The translations under genes and the position numbers were made by a program. The notes below the pieces were generated by a model. The model did no database searches. It saw only the letters and a list, made by a program, of their open reading frames with translations, and had not been told where the DNA came from. A stretch of 64,000 nt of DNA from Owenia fusiformis (taxonomy: Eukaryota > Annelida > Polychaeta > Sabellida > Oweniidae), in NCBI GenBank assembly GCA_903813345.2, contig CAIIXF020000012.1, forward strand, positions 23,200,184-23,264,183. The letters run 5' to 3'. Numbering within the stretch: the stretch's first letter is position 1; each line of letters opens with the position of its first letter. Shown one piece after another: positions 25,050 to 39,900 of the stretch.

Positions 25050-25700
25050 GTAATTTATTCTTTTACTATTTATTTCTATTTTGAACATACAATATTGTTT
25101 ATTTGTAAGTATTGCTTAAAGCCCAAATAAACTGCATTATGCCCATCTCAGGCTGGGTTCATTTTGGTCCATGCTACCAATCAGGGCAATGACAAGGGAA
25201 GGCACATTTCTCAGGGATGTTTCTTGGTATGAAAATCTAGAACTGATTTAATTTTTTGAATATTAGTACACACAGAATTGTGATAATATCTTATATCATG
25301 TGACATTTTCTTAAATTCAACAATCTATTAACTGATCTGAAGATTGTATTGAACTCCCACTCATCATGTGGGATGAGCAAATAGACTGATTGTGTCAAAA
25401 TGTCAATATATTTTTCCTCAGCTGCATTCCAACTTTCTGGGATATCAGCGCCATCTATCAGCTCATTTCTCAAATGTTAAGATTGCCTGAGTATTCTGTG
25501 TAAGGTAGCGATGGTCTGAATTTCATATTTTATTGCTTAATGCTTAAAAGGTCTGGTAGCTGGCATTGTAAATATCACAGCTTTCTAACATTTCCGTTTT
25601 ACATTATACTAAGCATTTTTTTCAAGGTAGAGATGATCTACATCTGAGAATACATTTTCAATTCTAAAGTAAATGTTTAAAAGGTCTGGTAGCTTGCATT

Positions 25701-26040
25701 GTGAGAGATCACAGGTTCCTACCTGTTCCATTCTAGTAGGCATTCTTTCAAAGGTAGAGACATGGGCTTTCAAATAGAGAATTGTGAGAGATCACAGTTT
25801 CCTACCTGTTCCATTCTAGTAGGCATTCTTTCAAAGGTAGAGACATGGGCTTTCAAATAGAGAATTGTGAGAGATCACAGTTTCCTACCTGTTCCATTCT
25901 AGTAGGCATTCTTTCAAAGGTAGAGACATGGGCTTTCAAATAGAGAATTGTGAGAGATCACAGGTTCCTACCTGTTCCATTCTAGTAGGCATTCTTTCCA
26001 AGATAGAGACATGGGCTTTCAAATAGAGAAAGCCCATGGT
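25701..26040. repeat. 83-bp tandem repeat, four copies, ending in a hairpin
   Basis: The unit starts GTGAGAGATCACAG at 25,701, 25,784, 25,867 and 25,950, exactly 83 bp apart, with nearly identical copies and a more diverged one near 26,112. Each unit ends CATGGGCTTTCAAATAGAGA. In the last copy this runs into AAAGCCCATG, forming a 10-bp-arm hairpin (26,010-26,019 with 26,029-26,038). Confidence 0.9.
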
Positions 26041-27803
26041 AGAGATGAACTGAATTTCAGAATGCATTTTCAATTCTTAAGTAAATGTTTAAAAGGTCTG
26101 GAAGCTGGCATTGTGAGATATCACAGGTTTCTACCTGTTCCATTCTATAGTACAGTGTAGGCATTCTTTCAAAGGCAGTGAAGGTATGAGTATCAGAACT
26201 GGTAGGTGGAGTAGTCCTGATAAACATGTTGCATAAGACTAACAGTTGGGAAACTCCAGGAATAAATGGATAACCAGATGATAACATAGAAAGGTGGAAA
26301 CTTAATCAGTTTCACAAGATAACAAGGTGATCATGGTTTTCTCTAAAGCCCTATGAAAAGTATAGGTTTTCTCGATTTTCTTGACAATTTAGCAAATTAT
26401 TTTAATGCCCATTTTGGTGGTATCATATACTAGGTACTGTATACAAACTCTTGGTGAAATGGCAGATAAAACTGATATTTCTCAGATAACTGGGTATTTA
26501 TAACCAGGTTTGATAAATCAGAGCCCAAACATTAAATATCTGTCCATTCATGTTTATTCCATGCTATTTCTCTCTAAAATTTGAATAAAGTATCTGATTT
26601 TCTTGCATTTCTATACAATTTAGAGTGTTAACTACATGCTTATTTACTTTATTCCTTGCTGATTCATCTCCTTTGCACTCTATTTTGCATTTGAAAACAT
26701 GGCCCACATGAAAGTTTACCCATATGGAACAGTATGATATTTAGAAATGCCAGCTTTCTGGAGAGGGATGTAGGTTAAATAGAAAGAGATAGGTTTCACA
26801 TTGAGTAATACAGGTAACTGTAGAAAAGAAAAAACTAGGGAATATTATTCATTGGCTTCGTTTTTTATGGGACTATATAAAATAGAGTAGGAGAATGTTA
26901 GGGTACATCAATTATTTTGAAGTGGGAGGATGCAGAATGTTATTTTTTAATAAGCACTTCATGTCCAAACATTAAAGACTTTTTTGTTTGTTTGAGAATG
27001 CAATAAAAAAACACTTCTATTTAGTTTTGGTCAAAAAAGTGGTTGGTCAGTGGTGGTTACTCATTTTGTTCACTTGACTTTACACAGTCTATAATCTAAA
27101 TTAAACCAAACCACTTTTATCAACGAAGAAAGTTAGATTCTGTGTTCAAATGTTTCGGAAGGAAATAAGTAAAAGTATTCTCAGCTTAGAGAATTATACA
27201 ATACATTAATAATTCGATTAAAACAATTAAGGAGGCTGGATTTTTCAAATACTTTAAAAATATCAGTTATGTTAAAATGGAGCAAAAATACTAATTTTCT
27301 AAGAAATTGACGAATGTTTTACCATAAAGAATCAGGGCTGACCCATTAATTGTAGGAGCTTGGGATGTCATGGTCAATTTATTGACACTAGAGTGCTACT
27401 TTGAATTTATTGACCTCTCATATCCTGCTACTCATAAACTTAGCAATCAAATAAATTTTTATGTGATTGGCACTGACGGAGTTTGTAGTGGGCAAGTCAT
27501 GGAATCATAAAATGTGTTCCCTTTATTTGATTCTTAGAGGAAAGGAAATGAGACGCTTGTGTCTTTATGTGCAGCCTACAAATTTACATATCTGCCATAT
27601 CCACATTGTCTTGAACAACTGACAAACTTGTAGAATTGGCATCTGTTTTCTAATTTGTCAGTTTCCTAAGCTATGTGTGCAATTGCACTGAATTCTTGAG
27701 TTTTTTTATTGCTCATTAAATAAAATACAAGAGTTTAGATCACTCATAATTATTTCAAATCCAATGAAATAATATCATGAATATGTTATATTGTATGTTC
27801 CAG

Positions 27804-27938
27804 GGGGGCAAGGTCAACGACACCACCAAGGTCAAGGACACCTCAGAGGTCAAGGACACTGTCAAGGTCACAAATACCATCATGTCTTCAACAGATGACT
27901 TTAGTGCCATCACAGATGAGGAAGAACTCATGAAAATA
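27804..27938 (+). CDS. Smoothelin-like exon a: KVKD repeats and start of smoothelin motif
   Basis: Acceptor TGTTCCAG, donor ATA|GTAAGT, phase 0 at both ends, 45 codons. Encodes KVNDTTKVKDTSEVKD-type short repeats followed by FSAITDEEELMKI, the first half of the smoothelin N-terminal motif. The frame is open back to ATGs at 27,777 and 27,783, so this could also act as a first exon starting inside the window. A later donor at 27,994 (CCAG|GTAAGAGG) would break the motif and is less likely. Confidence 0.88.
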
Positions 27939-30900
27939 GTAAGTAAGAGTTACACAAGAAGGAATCATTCTGATAAACCAGGGTTTACCAGGTAAGAGGA
28001 AAGAGATGACATGGTTGATCATGCGAATGCTTCAGCTTACTCTATTGATCAGGCAAATTATTAAGCATATCACCTCTTCGATTACCTCTAGATTCACTCA
28101 GAGAGTCAACATGAAGAATAAGAGTTGATTATTCTGATTATTCTGAAAATTAGACATAGTATCGTAAAGGTCAGGTCACATGCTCTTCTTAAATGTTTCT
28201 TCTGTTCAGTTTGATTCTGCAGCCTCTTACACAATGTAGTCTTCTACTCTTTTGATGGTACCCTTGGCTTCCATATTATTGGGGGTTTGTGAAGTGCAGG
28301 CTCAGTTGGCATTGAGCTGTTCTATTCATACTCCTGCTTTATTATATGGAGGAACCAGGTTTGAAATCTGTCTTTATTCATTGAAGAAGATTTCTTTGTA
28401 TCCCCATAGAACCAGAACTCAAATTATTATTGTATAAGCAAGGTCTGTATTATTACTCAGAAAGTAGTAATTGCTTCTAGCCTCTGTCCGTCAGGGTAGG
28501 CAAAGTACGTAAGGATGCTTATTTTGATTGCTTGACTCTCAGTCAGAGTGTAATTATTACTACCAGTATTCTAATGATTTCAGGGTAAACATAATGCAAT
28601 GAGATAATGTTGATATATTAGTGTCTGTCCTAATCAGAGAGAATTATGAAAATCCTCTTTAACTCAGGGTATCTAAAGATGGGATGCCTGTCTTTATTAC
28701 AGTACTTTATTGAAGTAAGATAGTATTTTGGTTGGTTATGTCATTATAATTTGCACCAGGGTAACCCTAGCTGGTTTACCACCTACAGCCTCTAGGTAAT
28801 CAAGCCAATCCAATCATAAATCCTGGTATTGGTCATGTTTTCTTTTGTACTTTGAGAGAAAATTAGAGGAATTTGAGAGAATTGAAGTAGATAGGGATGA
28901 AGAGCATACACTAAATTGTATAGAAATTCAAGAAGCAGCAATTCAATCCGGTTTTGGAGAGAAAAGAGTGAAATTAGGATGACCTGAGGGGGATATTTTG
29001 GAGGGGATTTTTGCTTTGAAGAAATGTTAAAAATAAATCTTTATGGGTTTCCAGTAATGTTGAGTTAAAGCAGGTTTCTCTTTTTATGATTTATGCAGGC
29101 TTTGGTTAAAAAAAGTTTCAGAGACGTTTCCGCATATCATATACATCTTGTCAAAATATCAGTTCTTCCTTAAAAATGGAAATATTTGTAAACAAGTTGA
29201 GTATTTCTGAATATTGTTTATATTGGGTTTTTATTTGATTCATTTCGAAAAAAAAGTTTGCAATATTAGGAAATGATAGCTTTGCCCAAATTAGGAGTGT
29301 TTTGATTGTGTCCTGAATATCCTTTGGCATCATACCAATGTTTTGATTATTTGCAATATTTAAAGTCAAAATTATTATTGCTTTTAGAGGCTATGCCCTA
29401 GATCCAAAAGTTCTGCAACATTTGCTTCGGTTATTTAACATTTGATGAATATTGGCCTGTACCCCCCCCCCCCTTACAGTATAGTGGTTTGATAAATTCA
29501 ACCATTGATTCAATTAATTCAACCATTGACATAGGCATATGGTTACCATGGTTAGTATATAGAAAGGTAAGTGGTACATACAGATTCATTCATACTGCAA
29601 GCCTAGCCTGGAAGACTGTATTGAGCCAAGTGAAAGATTGAAAAGAATTTCAGCATAATCAATCAGCAGTCTGTGATTCAATCCATCTATGCAAGATGCA
29701 GAAAGGTTAAATAAGTTAGCATGTTCCGCTATGCCCCGGGTTAAGATAAACACGAAGAACTCAAAGCACGGCTGTTAATTTCCCTTGCATACACATGTAG
29801 TTTTCCTCTACATTTTATTTGTTTTTGCCTAAACAGAGTACAAGGGAAAAAATAATATTGCTATCTTTAGATGTTTAAAATTGTACGGAGAGAGTAAAAA
29901 AATCTTAAAATCTTCAGGGGGAGTCTGATGGTAGGCAATCTACATCAGTTTTAATTTTAACAAATTGTTCCACACTTGCGAAGCCTTCACTTCTTATTAT
30001 CAAATACATAGCTGCATTTTTTCTTGAAATTACCTTTTTATATATAACACAATGAGAATATCTTGAAATGAAGGGCAAACCAAAATCTCCTAAAATGCAT
30101 GTTAAAAGAAACCTGCCAGAAGGAAGCAAACGAAGTTCCATACAGATAGCTAGAATAAGGCACAGGAGTTCAAGTATATTCAATTTTGAAAACATGAACC
30201 TTTAACCTTTAGTATATCATGCGTAAAATGATGCCACTGTAGAATGTATTTGTGAAATTGTAGATAATTGTTTATCAAAGTACATTCTGAATGACGAGGC
30301 TTACAAGACATTAGGTACACAAGAATAGATAACATTCTTGTTTGTTAGGAAAATAAGAAAAATAGCTACTTATGATATTCTTAAAATACACACTGACCTG
30401 AAGTCCAACTGACTTCAAATTCAAAGTCATTAATCACAAAACGTCAGTCATTCTTTTCACACCAAATACATGTAGCACCCATTCGGTAACAAATATCTGT
30501 TCCAACCAAATATCTATTCCACACCAAATATCACCCATTTTACACTAAATAACACCATTCCACAACAAATACCTCTAGTTTCATACCAAATGACATCCAT
30601 TTTTTGAAATGGGACTGTATAGCAAATATGACTTATTTCATACCAATTTAAACGAAATAGCTCCATAAATCAAACCAAATAGCACCTGAAAATAGCAAAT
30701 ATGATTTTACATGACAACAACGCTAAAAATTATGCAGAAAGTGACCACTGTGCAGTCTTATAGGGACAAGGGACAGAAAAGAGATGGCAATGTTGAGATA
30801 TTTTGTGTGGGTATCTCATTGCTGACATTTACCTGTGTAAGGTGGCTAAGGTCAATGGGCCATAAATAATTATTTCACTGTTTTAAATATAGAACTTGTT

Positions 30901-33900
30901 TTCTCAGAAAAATATTTGAATGTTGTTCTGGCCATTTTTCTTTGCGTCTCTGAAAGAAGGCTTCATTGACATTGTATAACAAACTTCTGCTGATGAATGC
31001 AACTTTGACTCACCAAAAACATTTTTTTCTTGATAAACATTGTAGATATAGACACTGCATAGTAATACAGAGATAACTAATTTTGATCAATTTGCTGATC
31101 TTATATAACTTGGAAGTCACAAAAATGTAAAAAGTCACATTGAGGCTTTAGGTATACTCTGTGTTCTAAAAATATCTTGAAATTTTTACAGTACATGCAT
31201 TATAAGACTCAAAATATGTGTAGAAAGTTTTGTCAAGATTAGTAGCCATTTACTAAAGTTATTTGAGCTTTTTCTCAATAAGAAAATACTTTTGATACAG
31301 AGGGTTGAAATGTACCAAATAATTCCTGTTATTTTCATTTTATGTGACCACCTGTGATCTACATAAAAACATGGGGTTATATAACATGTCCATGTTCATA
31401 TAGAAATACAGATTCTCTCCATTTCGATGGAATGTAAAATATATCCCCTACATTGGTAAACATTTTACAATGATTGGTATTTTGACAGCTGCCTATGTTG
31501 CTGGAATATATCAAAGTGTATCTTCAGGTAAAAAAGCCAGAACATACGAGCCTTGCTAAATATCTACCAGCTTCATTTATAAGATGCCGAATCATTATTA
31601 TGTTATTAAAGTTTTTGTGGAGCAGTATAACCAATTACTTGAAAAATTGGGTTAGTCAATTACATCCAAGTGAGGTACCTACAGTTACATAAGATTAGGA
31701 TACAGTTCTCGTTTGTTGGCTTGTGACTGGCGAAATAAAGAGCTTCTTGTTTTTTGTGGAGCAGTGTTTGGCAAACATTTTTTTTATCGGATATCTTGTA
31801 CCAAATTCACTTGTCTTATCTTCAGTAATGTTTCAGGTGTCAATGTTAATTTGAGGTTTCCTACGTTATGTAACACCTCTTGGTGAGTTAATGAAAGTTA
31901 GTTTCACTGAAACTAGACATAATTGTCAAAGCATCTTTTCTTAATTATATTCTTTGAATCAATACCATTTTTTTCTTGTATCAGTACAATACCCAATGGA
32001 AGCAAATTACTACCTGAAAATTCAGGTAACTAGTTTGGCACCAGGAAAAATTAGTTTCAGGGCCTGTTCAAATGTACAGTATGTTGTATGCATAATATGT
32101 TCTGTATTTCTTCTGAATGTGAAAAAAATGATTGCTTTTGCATTATATTTACAGCCTTCCAGAAAATATCCCCCAATTTTCCAAAACCAACTCATTTACC
32201 TAATATTTTTGTATTGAGTTGAAGTTCAGTGTGAACCAAAATATGTATGAGATACTCAGTTAGATAGAGTTAAGTAATATGTATTGGCATAGCATGGGAG
32301 CATATGCTTATTTCTTGAATGTTAAACATTCCTGAGAGATACATCATACATACTCTTCTAATACATGAAGATGAGCATTCCTCATAAAGGTCTATCCTAC
32401 CACCTGTATGTGGGAAGATTCTTTTATCCCTTTTGGACTACCTTCAGGCAGATTTATTGGCCATGGGATAATCCAATATCCTGAACCTTATAGAGGATAA
32501 TCTCAATATATTTCTTTGTCATTAAAGTCTTTAACTTTGATCAGTTATAGGCCTTCTAGACTCTTATAGTGCATTAACCATCAATGAAATATGCTACTAT
32601 TACACGACTATTCTTATATTACCACCAAAATGGTGACATATTATTATATGAGACCATTTTTTGTGACTGGCATTCCATATTGGTGATTGTTGGTCAGTGT
32701 TTGTTCCTTGAAGAGAGGTGTTCCATCTAATAAGTTTTACTGTATGTATTACCATAGACCATGGTTCAAATAGGTTACTTATATTTTCAGTTAAACAAAA
32801 CAGAAAACTTTGATGACAGAAAGAAGATCAGGGCCCGGTTACGAGTGATACGAGAACAAGCTAGAGGTAAGAAAGGTCACCCTGTTTTAAAGGATCTTGT
32901 TATGCAGTACACATGGTTCGCAGTACACATAGTTACTCTGAGTCACACATAATTTAGGATGAATATTTATATTGATGGGGTCAGTGCAAGAAATACAAGG
33001 ATAGCAAAGTTTTCCCGTCTAGTTTCCATGGCACATCTAAATATTTCTATGATGTTTTGTTATTAATTGTCCAAAGTGCCATGGTACTAAGATTATGGGA
33101 GTCGATGCCCTGTAATTTTTAGAAACTGGAAAACTTGCATTTGATTCCATTTAACCTTCAAAATATGAAGATTTCATGTTGAGCTTTAAAATACCATACA
33201 TATGCAATTCAGGGGGTGAGGGGATGTTGCACCTGAGCAAGAAATGAGTGCAATACCACACTTCATAATTACCACCAGTGACCTTTTGCAAATCCATTTC
33301 TCAGTGGTTTTATCAATACAAGACCCTTCATAAATACAAATTCGTGAAGAAAAGAGATGAAATAGGAAGAACATTTAGTCACTAGTCAAATATCTCGCAG
33401 AAAACAGAAACATCTTTTTAATGTCTCATATTTGATTTTTTTATTCTCTGTTGATCATTATTAGTGTAATACCATTCTTTAGAAATCTCATCACAAAAAT
33501 AAAAGATATATTACCCATAATTCCAGCTGAGGCAGAGAAACGACGTCAAGAACGTGAAGCTGCATCAAAAGATGTTGTCAAAGAGCGGCAAAGACGTGCT
33601 GAGGAAGAAAAACAGCGAAAATTACGAGAATTCCAGGTAAACCAACAGAGCCATCTATCTTTAATTTTCAATCATTCAATTATACACAATTTATATTATT
33701 CTTATTAAGATTTAAAAAATCGTAGTTGTTATGTTTGTAACGGTTCAAGTTTCAGCATGTATATTTCTGTATAGCTCTTTCTGTCTCTATCTCTACTCGT
33801 TTCCTTCTATATCGTCTTTGTATTCTTGTTGTTAGATTTATTGAGTGGAAATCTTTCCTTAATATTTCAATATCTTAATGGTTTATAATGTGAAAATGTT

Positions 33901-36900
33901 AAGGAATCTTTCTACAATTTTCTTTGACACTTTGTATCTGAGGCTTAACGTTAAAAAAATGGTTTGCAAAATTAGATAAACTTAAGTGACACTGTGAGTG
34001 ATGTCATTCCTGTATACTCTAAACACTTCCAAAAATGGAAAATAGTACATTTTGTTTGAAGTCACGGAGAATCTAATAATGAGACTTTGAGCCTCTGCTG
34101 TTTATGCATGTAACATTTAAATGTTTGGAAGTTTCTGAGTATTTCCTTCATTTATTTATGTACATTTAATTTAGTCTTGCATCGGGTCTGGTTAATTCCA
34201 GTTTCCAACTCTTATGTTAGACTGAGAAGGAGAGAACAACACTAGGGCTTTAGTAGGGCTTAATGCAAGACTACCTGGAATTCTCTTGAAAATATAGAAA
34301 TTGTAAAGGCCATTTCAAGAAAATGATTTCACATGTTATGTGTAGTTAGCTTGTAATGTTTTTATTTTTTTATTTCTTGAAATGGTTTGGATAGTTTCTC
34401 TATTTTGTCTGTTATATATGTTGGAATTTGCAATTTAAAAGAACATATTTGTATAATATATGCAAAATGGGAAAATATGTACATGTAGTTTTGAATTCCT
34501 CTCTGGAAATTTAATTTTGTCAATTTTGATCCTTTTTTGTGAGAAAAAAATCATTAATTTTCTTTTTTGGGGTATCTCAGGATGTTCTCTTGTATGGAGA
34601 CGACCCCACATGTTCTAAACCATTTCATTTAAATTGCAGAATTCTATGTATTTTCTGGCCTTCTAATCTAAAGTAATGTAATCTATGTCTTTTCCTTAAG
34701 TCTTCCATCAAGTCCCCATTTCTTGTCTCTATTCCCTCCTCAACATGTGTTTGACAGATAATATGGAAAGGGCAACACATGAGCTTGATTCAAGACTTTT
34801 TACACTTATGCAAAATGTGGTAAATTCTTAAAATTAATTGAGAATTTTGCAAAGTGTACAATGTTTCATATTTCATAGGGTAATAAAAAGGACCAGGTAT
34901 TATTGGATTTACTTTCTTGCTACGAGGCACTTTTTGTGTGTAATCATCATAAACTAAGTATCACAATATCTAAGATTTTTAATACATGTATTCATATCAC
35001 ATTAATTATACTCAATATCACATTTTATATTTTAATATTTTGTATGCATCATCACATCAGTGATTCTTACTATCACATCTATGAAACTAGATACCACATA
35101 TTTAATTTGAGTGAATGCTTCACTATCACCTAACATCCAGTAGATGTTTATTGAGAGACATTATTCATTTCACTCAGCCTTCCTTCCTTAAGGTAGACAG
35201 ATGGTGTAAGGTGTCTCTATGCACAATTGTAATATACATCTACTACCTTAATTGTAACCATATATACACCTGAAATCATGCATACAATAATTAATATATT
35301 ATATTATATTATAAGGATGATTTCATTTTTTTTACATAAAATTATTTTCCTTCAGCATAATACAAATGATATTTTTCCTAACTTCAAAAATGACAAACTT
35401 CAAAAATAAATGTAGATGTTTACATATACTAATAAATACAAGCCATCCACAAGAGACTCATCTACACCATATTACTTGCTTTGATCTGTAGCAATTCATA
35501 TATAACATAATACCATCTGCTTTACAAGATTCTTCTATTGTTTCAACATACACTTCAGACTTCACACAGAGCTTTAGTAATATAGCTTTGTGTGTTAATA
35601 ACTTCACTTTGATGCGAGGAAATATAAATACTTTGTTTTATGTTGGTTGAGCAGATTTTTAGACCCGAGTCTTGTTAAATATAGTCATGGATGTGAATTC
35701 AATATAAATTATATAAAACAAGTTTCAAATATGATTTGTCTCTCAAAAATAATGGATAAAATGTAGAGTTAAGCTTGTCTAAGTTGAACACTAGACTGTG
35801 GAACTGACTAAGACTCTTTTCAATATTAGAAACTATAAGGTCTTGAAAGGCCCTTTCATGTGTATGCTAATTTTGTAAAGTAAAATGAAGAAACCATAAA
35901 AACTAAATTATGAATAAGTTTCTATGGGATATGAAAAATGGGATAAAGAGATTTTTAGGTGTTTGTCAAAGAAATGTGTTTACAAACACAGGTTTATCTG
36001 TTTATGTTTATAGATCTTTGTAAATTCATCAATCTGTTGAGTTGTTCAGCAATACTAGTGTTTTCCTTCAAAACTGAAAAATTGTTCAAAAGATGAAAAC
36101 ACAAATATTGTTAAACATGTTACAATTAAGCATTTATTTTCAAGTCTGTTTCTTAACTTTCTGTTATCTCTTGATCAACCTTTATTATATGATGGATTTA
36201 ACATATTGCTCAGTGAATATATGTAGCTGAACCTAAAATTATATTCTTTGTGTAATAATAAGAGGAAAGTGTGATATTAGAGAGATTTCGCTGTATGTAA
36301 ACTGAAACTAAACATCTCATATATAAGTCACAGATGTCTGTAATCTGATTGGTGCATAATAATAAGTTGTTATCTATAAGCCAATCAGATTAGAGATAGC
36401 TATAAGTTATATGATCCATAAGTGATATCATAAGTTATCAGTTTATGCATTTTATATTTAACTCTCTAGTGTAGATTTCACTTTTCTAAAATAGCAGTCT
36501 ACAAAACATTAACAATATATCTACATATATTCAGTGTCAGTTGTTATAACCATCATATCCTTACCATATTCTTATAAGACTTACTGTCAAAAGCTGGGAA
36601 AATATAAACATGAATTGGCTGTAATACTTGTATATTTAATGACCTCATTTAGACAATACCTTCCAATGAAGCTTTGACTGATATTACAGATATCTAAATA
36701 AATGATTGCTGAAATACTTTTTTTGAAAAGGCACTTGAAGTGTTTCTTTCTCATATGTGTTTAGTTCTGTATTCATCCCAGGTTTTGACACAGGTCTTCC
36801 TATTCTTCTTTGGTACTTTCTGGACCCCATCCTACCATGAGTTTCTTCACAGTATCATCACCTCAACAAGGGGCCTCATTCAAAATAGGTGGAACTACTA

Positions 36901-39900
36901 CCATTGATGCTCCACGCAAGCAAGCTCACATGAGATTATTTGCAGTATCTTTAGCTCAACAAGGGACCTCATTTGGGCCTCATGTACTAATCTGGGTATA
37001 TGTAGCCCCTTACATTAACCATGATCCTGCAAGTAAGATCACCTAAGTTTGATTGGGTTATTGAGAGCTCAACAAGGGGCCCCACCTCATACATGTGACC
37101 CCTTACATTGGACTGTACAGTACCTATGATACTGCAAGCAAACTCATTGTACTATAGGGGCTGGATGGTACAGTTGTTCTTACTCTACAACATATTTCAT
37201 TTTTCTATGTAGGAAGTAGCCAAACCCAAGGTATTGTTCGTGAAAACCTTTGTGTGTGTTTTATTGCGTTTTTCTTCACCTCCTGTTTGCGGTGAACTCT
37301 TTATTCACCTTGTGTTTGCAGTGAATAACATGTTATTCTATTTCAGGAAATTTGGCACTTATGTACATGAATTATTGCAGTGAGGCTTTTTAAAATAATA
37401 TTTAATTTGAGAATGCATTAAATTGATGCATAAAAAGCAATATTTTATTTATTTATTTATTTATTTACTGGCAGTAATTTGAATAATCCATATCTGATTA
37501 ATTTATCTGTAATTTTTTAATATGATTTTAGCATCATACCTATTTACTTTTTTACATTTAAATGCTAAATCAACGATTAAGTTTAGAAACATTTTTATTA
37601 TAGTTTCTATGAAATATTGAGCTTCATTATTTAAAAATTACTTTGGGCGGTATAAGGAGTTTTCATTTTTATTTGCTCTAGTAGCATTTAACAAGTCATG
37701 TTTCTTGATTTAAAACTGGACTTCTTGTGTATCAGTAAACTATAAAATTGAATATAATGTTCTTTTGACAAGTGTTGATTGAATTATTGAATAAAAGCAT
37801 GACATGAACCATTTTTACTAAATATGATTTATATTTTATTTCTGTGTGTGTACAGTATATGGGATGATGGGTGGGAATATGATGCACTGTGTATAAGCAT
37901 AACATTACTTCAAAGACACCATGTTTTTGTACATCTGCTACTTTAATATGTCCTGTCAGTCTGATGCTTTCATTCATATTAATCTGTAACTTGCACCAAT
38001 TATTGACTTTGGCACAAATCTTCTTCTGAAGATTGATATATGCAAGTTAGAAGGGACTTTTTTGGAGCTGTATAACAGGTTCTGCTCCTCATGTATTAAT
38101 AAGATGAGTGAGCTCAAAGGGCAACAATAGAAAAGCTCTGAACAAGTGATCTCATTTGATACATGAAGATTATGTTGTACATATATGTATGTTGTGTATA
38201 TATATATTAATACTATCACTTGCAAAAATAACATACATCTCTTGTTTCCTATTGACACCTTTTACCTGATGCATTCTTGAATACAGATCATTTTTGGGTC
38301 ATTTGAATAACTCATTTTCAAAGCTACCAATGTAAGCTATAATTGCACAACAAAATATACTACATAATATCACACTCTAATCGCTAAAAAACATTAGTTA
38401 AAACCAAATAAAATTAATTTTAACTTTAGTTGTCATGGACTATCTGCCTTGAATTTAAAAGTAGCTATATGCTTTTCCTCATTTTATGCTATTCATTAAC
38501 ACAAATATCAATTACTCTTCAATTGATATGAAAAGATAAAGGAATCTAAAATGTGTTTGATGTTTCCAGGAGATGGCGGCCGAACCAAAGAAAGATACTG
38601 GTATTGACCCAGTTGCTCGTCGTAAGATGGAAGCCGACAAAGCCAAGAATGAAAAACTTGAATCATTTGCTGAACAAGCCAAATATGAATCTTCCATGTA
38701 TGCACCCCAGTTAGATAAAAAGGTATGCACTATGCTTTTTGAATGATTTCGACCAATTCTCTCCATACAATTGATATGATTACATAAAGTGATCTGTCAA
38801 ACATTAGAATTAAAATCAGTTCAGGATAGATAGGAGTAGATGGTTAGATCACAAGAATCTAATGTATTTGTCATCAGTATTTCTTCTATTGCTCAGTTTA
38901 CATGGGAAGCCCCCTCCCCTGTATCCACCTCCAACTTGTACTTGTGCCTGGAGTAGGTTCTTCATGTTTCGTTATGATAATACAGGCCCATAGCCAGGGG
39001 GAGTTCGCAGGGTTCGGGCGAACTTGGCCAAAAATTCTTTCAAATTCGTGCAGTTTTTCACCATTTTGAGCACTTCTCAAGTGATTTTAGTCATATTTGG
39101 GCCAAAATTGTCAAATGTGAACCCTCCCTGGAAATATTTGAAAACTGAACCCCCCTTGGCAAATCTTGGCTACGGGCCTAATAATATGTTATCAAGGTCA
39201 CTTGGTTCTATCCCATTATAACTAATATATCCCATAATGACAATATGTCATGCATTTAGGTTGAAAAGAAACTAGCAGAGGCGAAGCAAAGTGGTGAAAC
39301 AACTACTACAGAAGAGACAACAGAAGATGGCGGCACTAGGACAACAAAAACATCCATGACAACAACTGATAAAGGTACCAATCCTATACATATACTTACC
39401 CTTCATCCATATTTTTCTGATTTTTAATTAATTTTCTTTAATTTAAGATTAAATTGAGGTAAATGGGATGTCACATTCTCATAAAAAAACAAAATATTAT
39501 ATTAAGATGGAATCTTCTTGGAATACCCAAATAGTCAGTTCCATTTTTATTTACTTATGTTGTTGTATATTTAAAGGTATATAGTTGGGATAGTTTTTGG
39601 GGAATATGTCAAATACCAGGCTTGGGTTTAGATGATATAGTGGTGGACCATTAGATCCTGGGAAAAATTCACCTGTTTATCACATTAAGAAATCCATCAG
39701 AAACGTTGTCATCAAGCTAGCAAGAAATCTGTTCATCTGTTCAAGCTATCATTTTTACAAATAAAGAGGCATAGATCCCTTATCAAAGTCAGTGATTTGG
39801 GAAATTATAACTATGGATGTCAGAAATTCTTTTTCTAAACCAAAACCAACATAATTTTCTTCAGTTCTTCAATTATTTTTATTCAAACAAAGATGTTTGA

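Noticed and set aside
27939-27995. Extension of the first smoothelin exon to a donor at 27,994
   Set aside because: It would insert SKSYTRRNHSDKPGFTR into the conserved motif; the GTAAGT at 27,939 gives a perfect motif join with 32,791.
36810-37046. Candidate smoothelin-like exon at 36.8 kb
   Set aside because: The frame spans a three-copy CTCAACAAGGGRCCTCATT repeat, lacks good splice sites, and the flanking real exons already join in phase 0.
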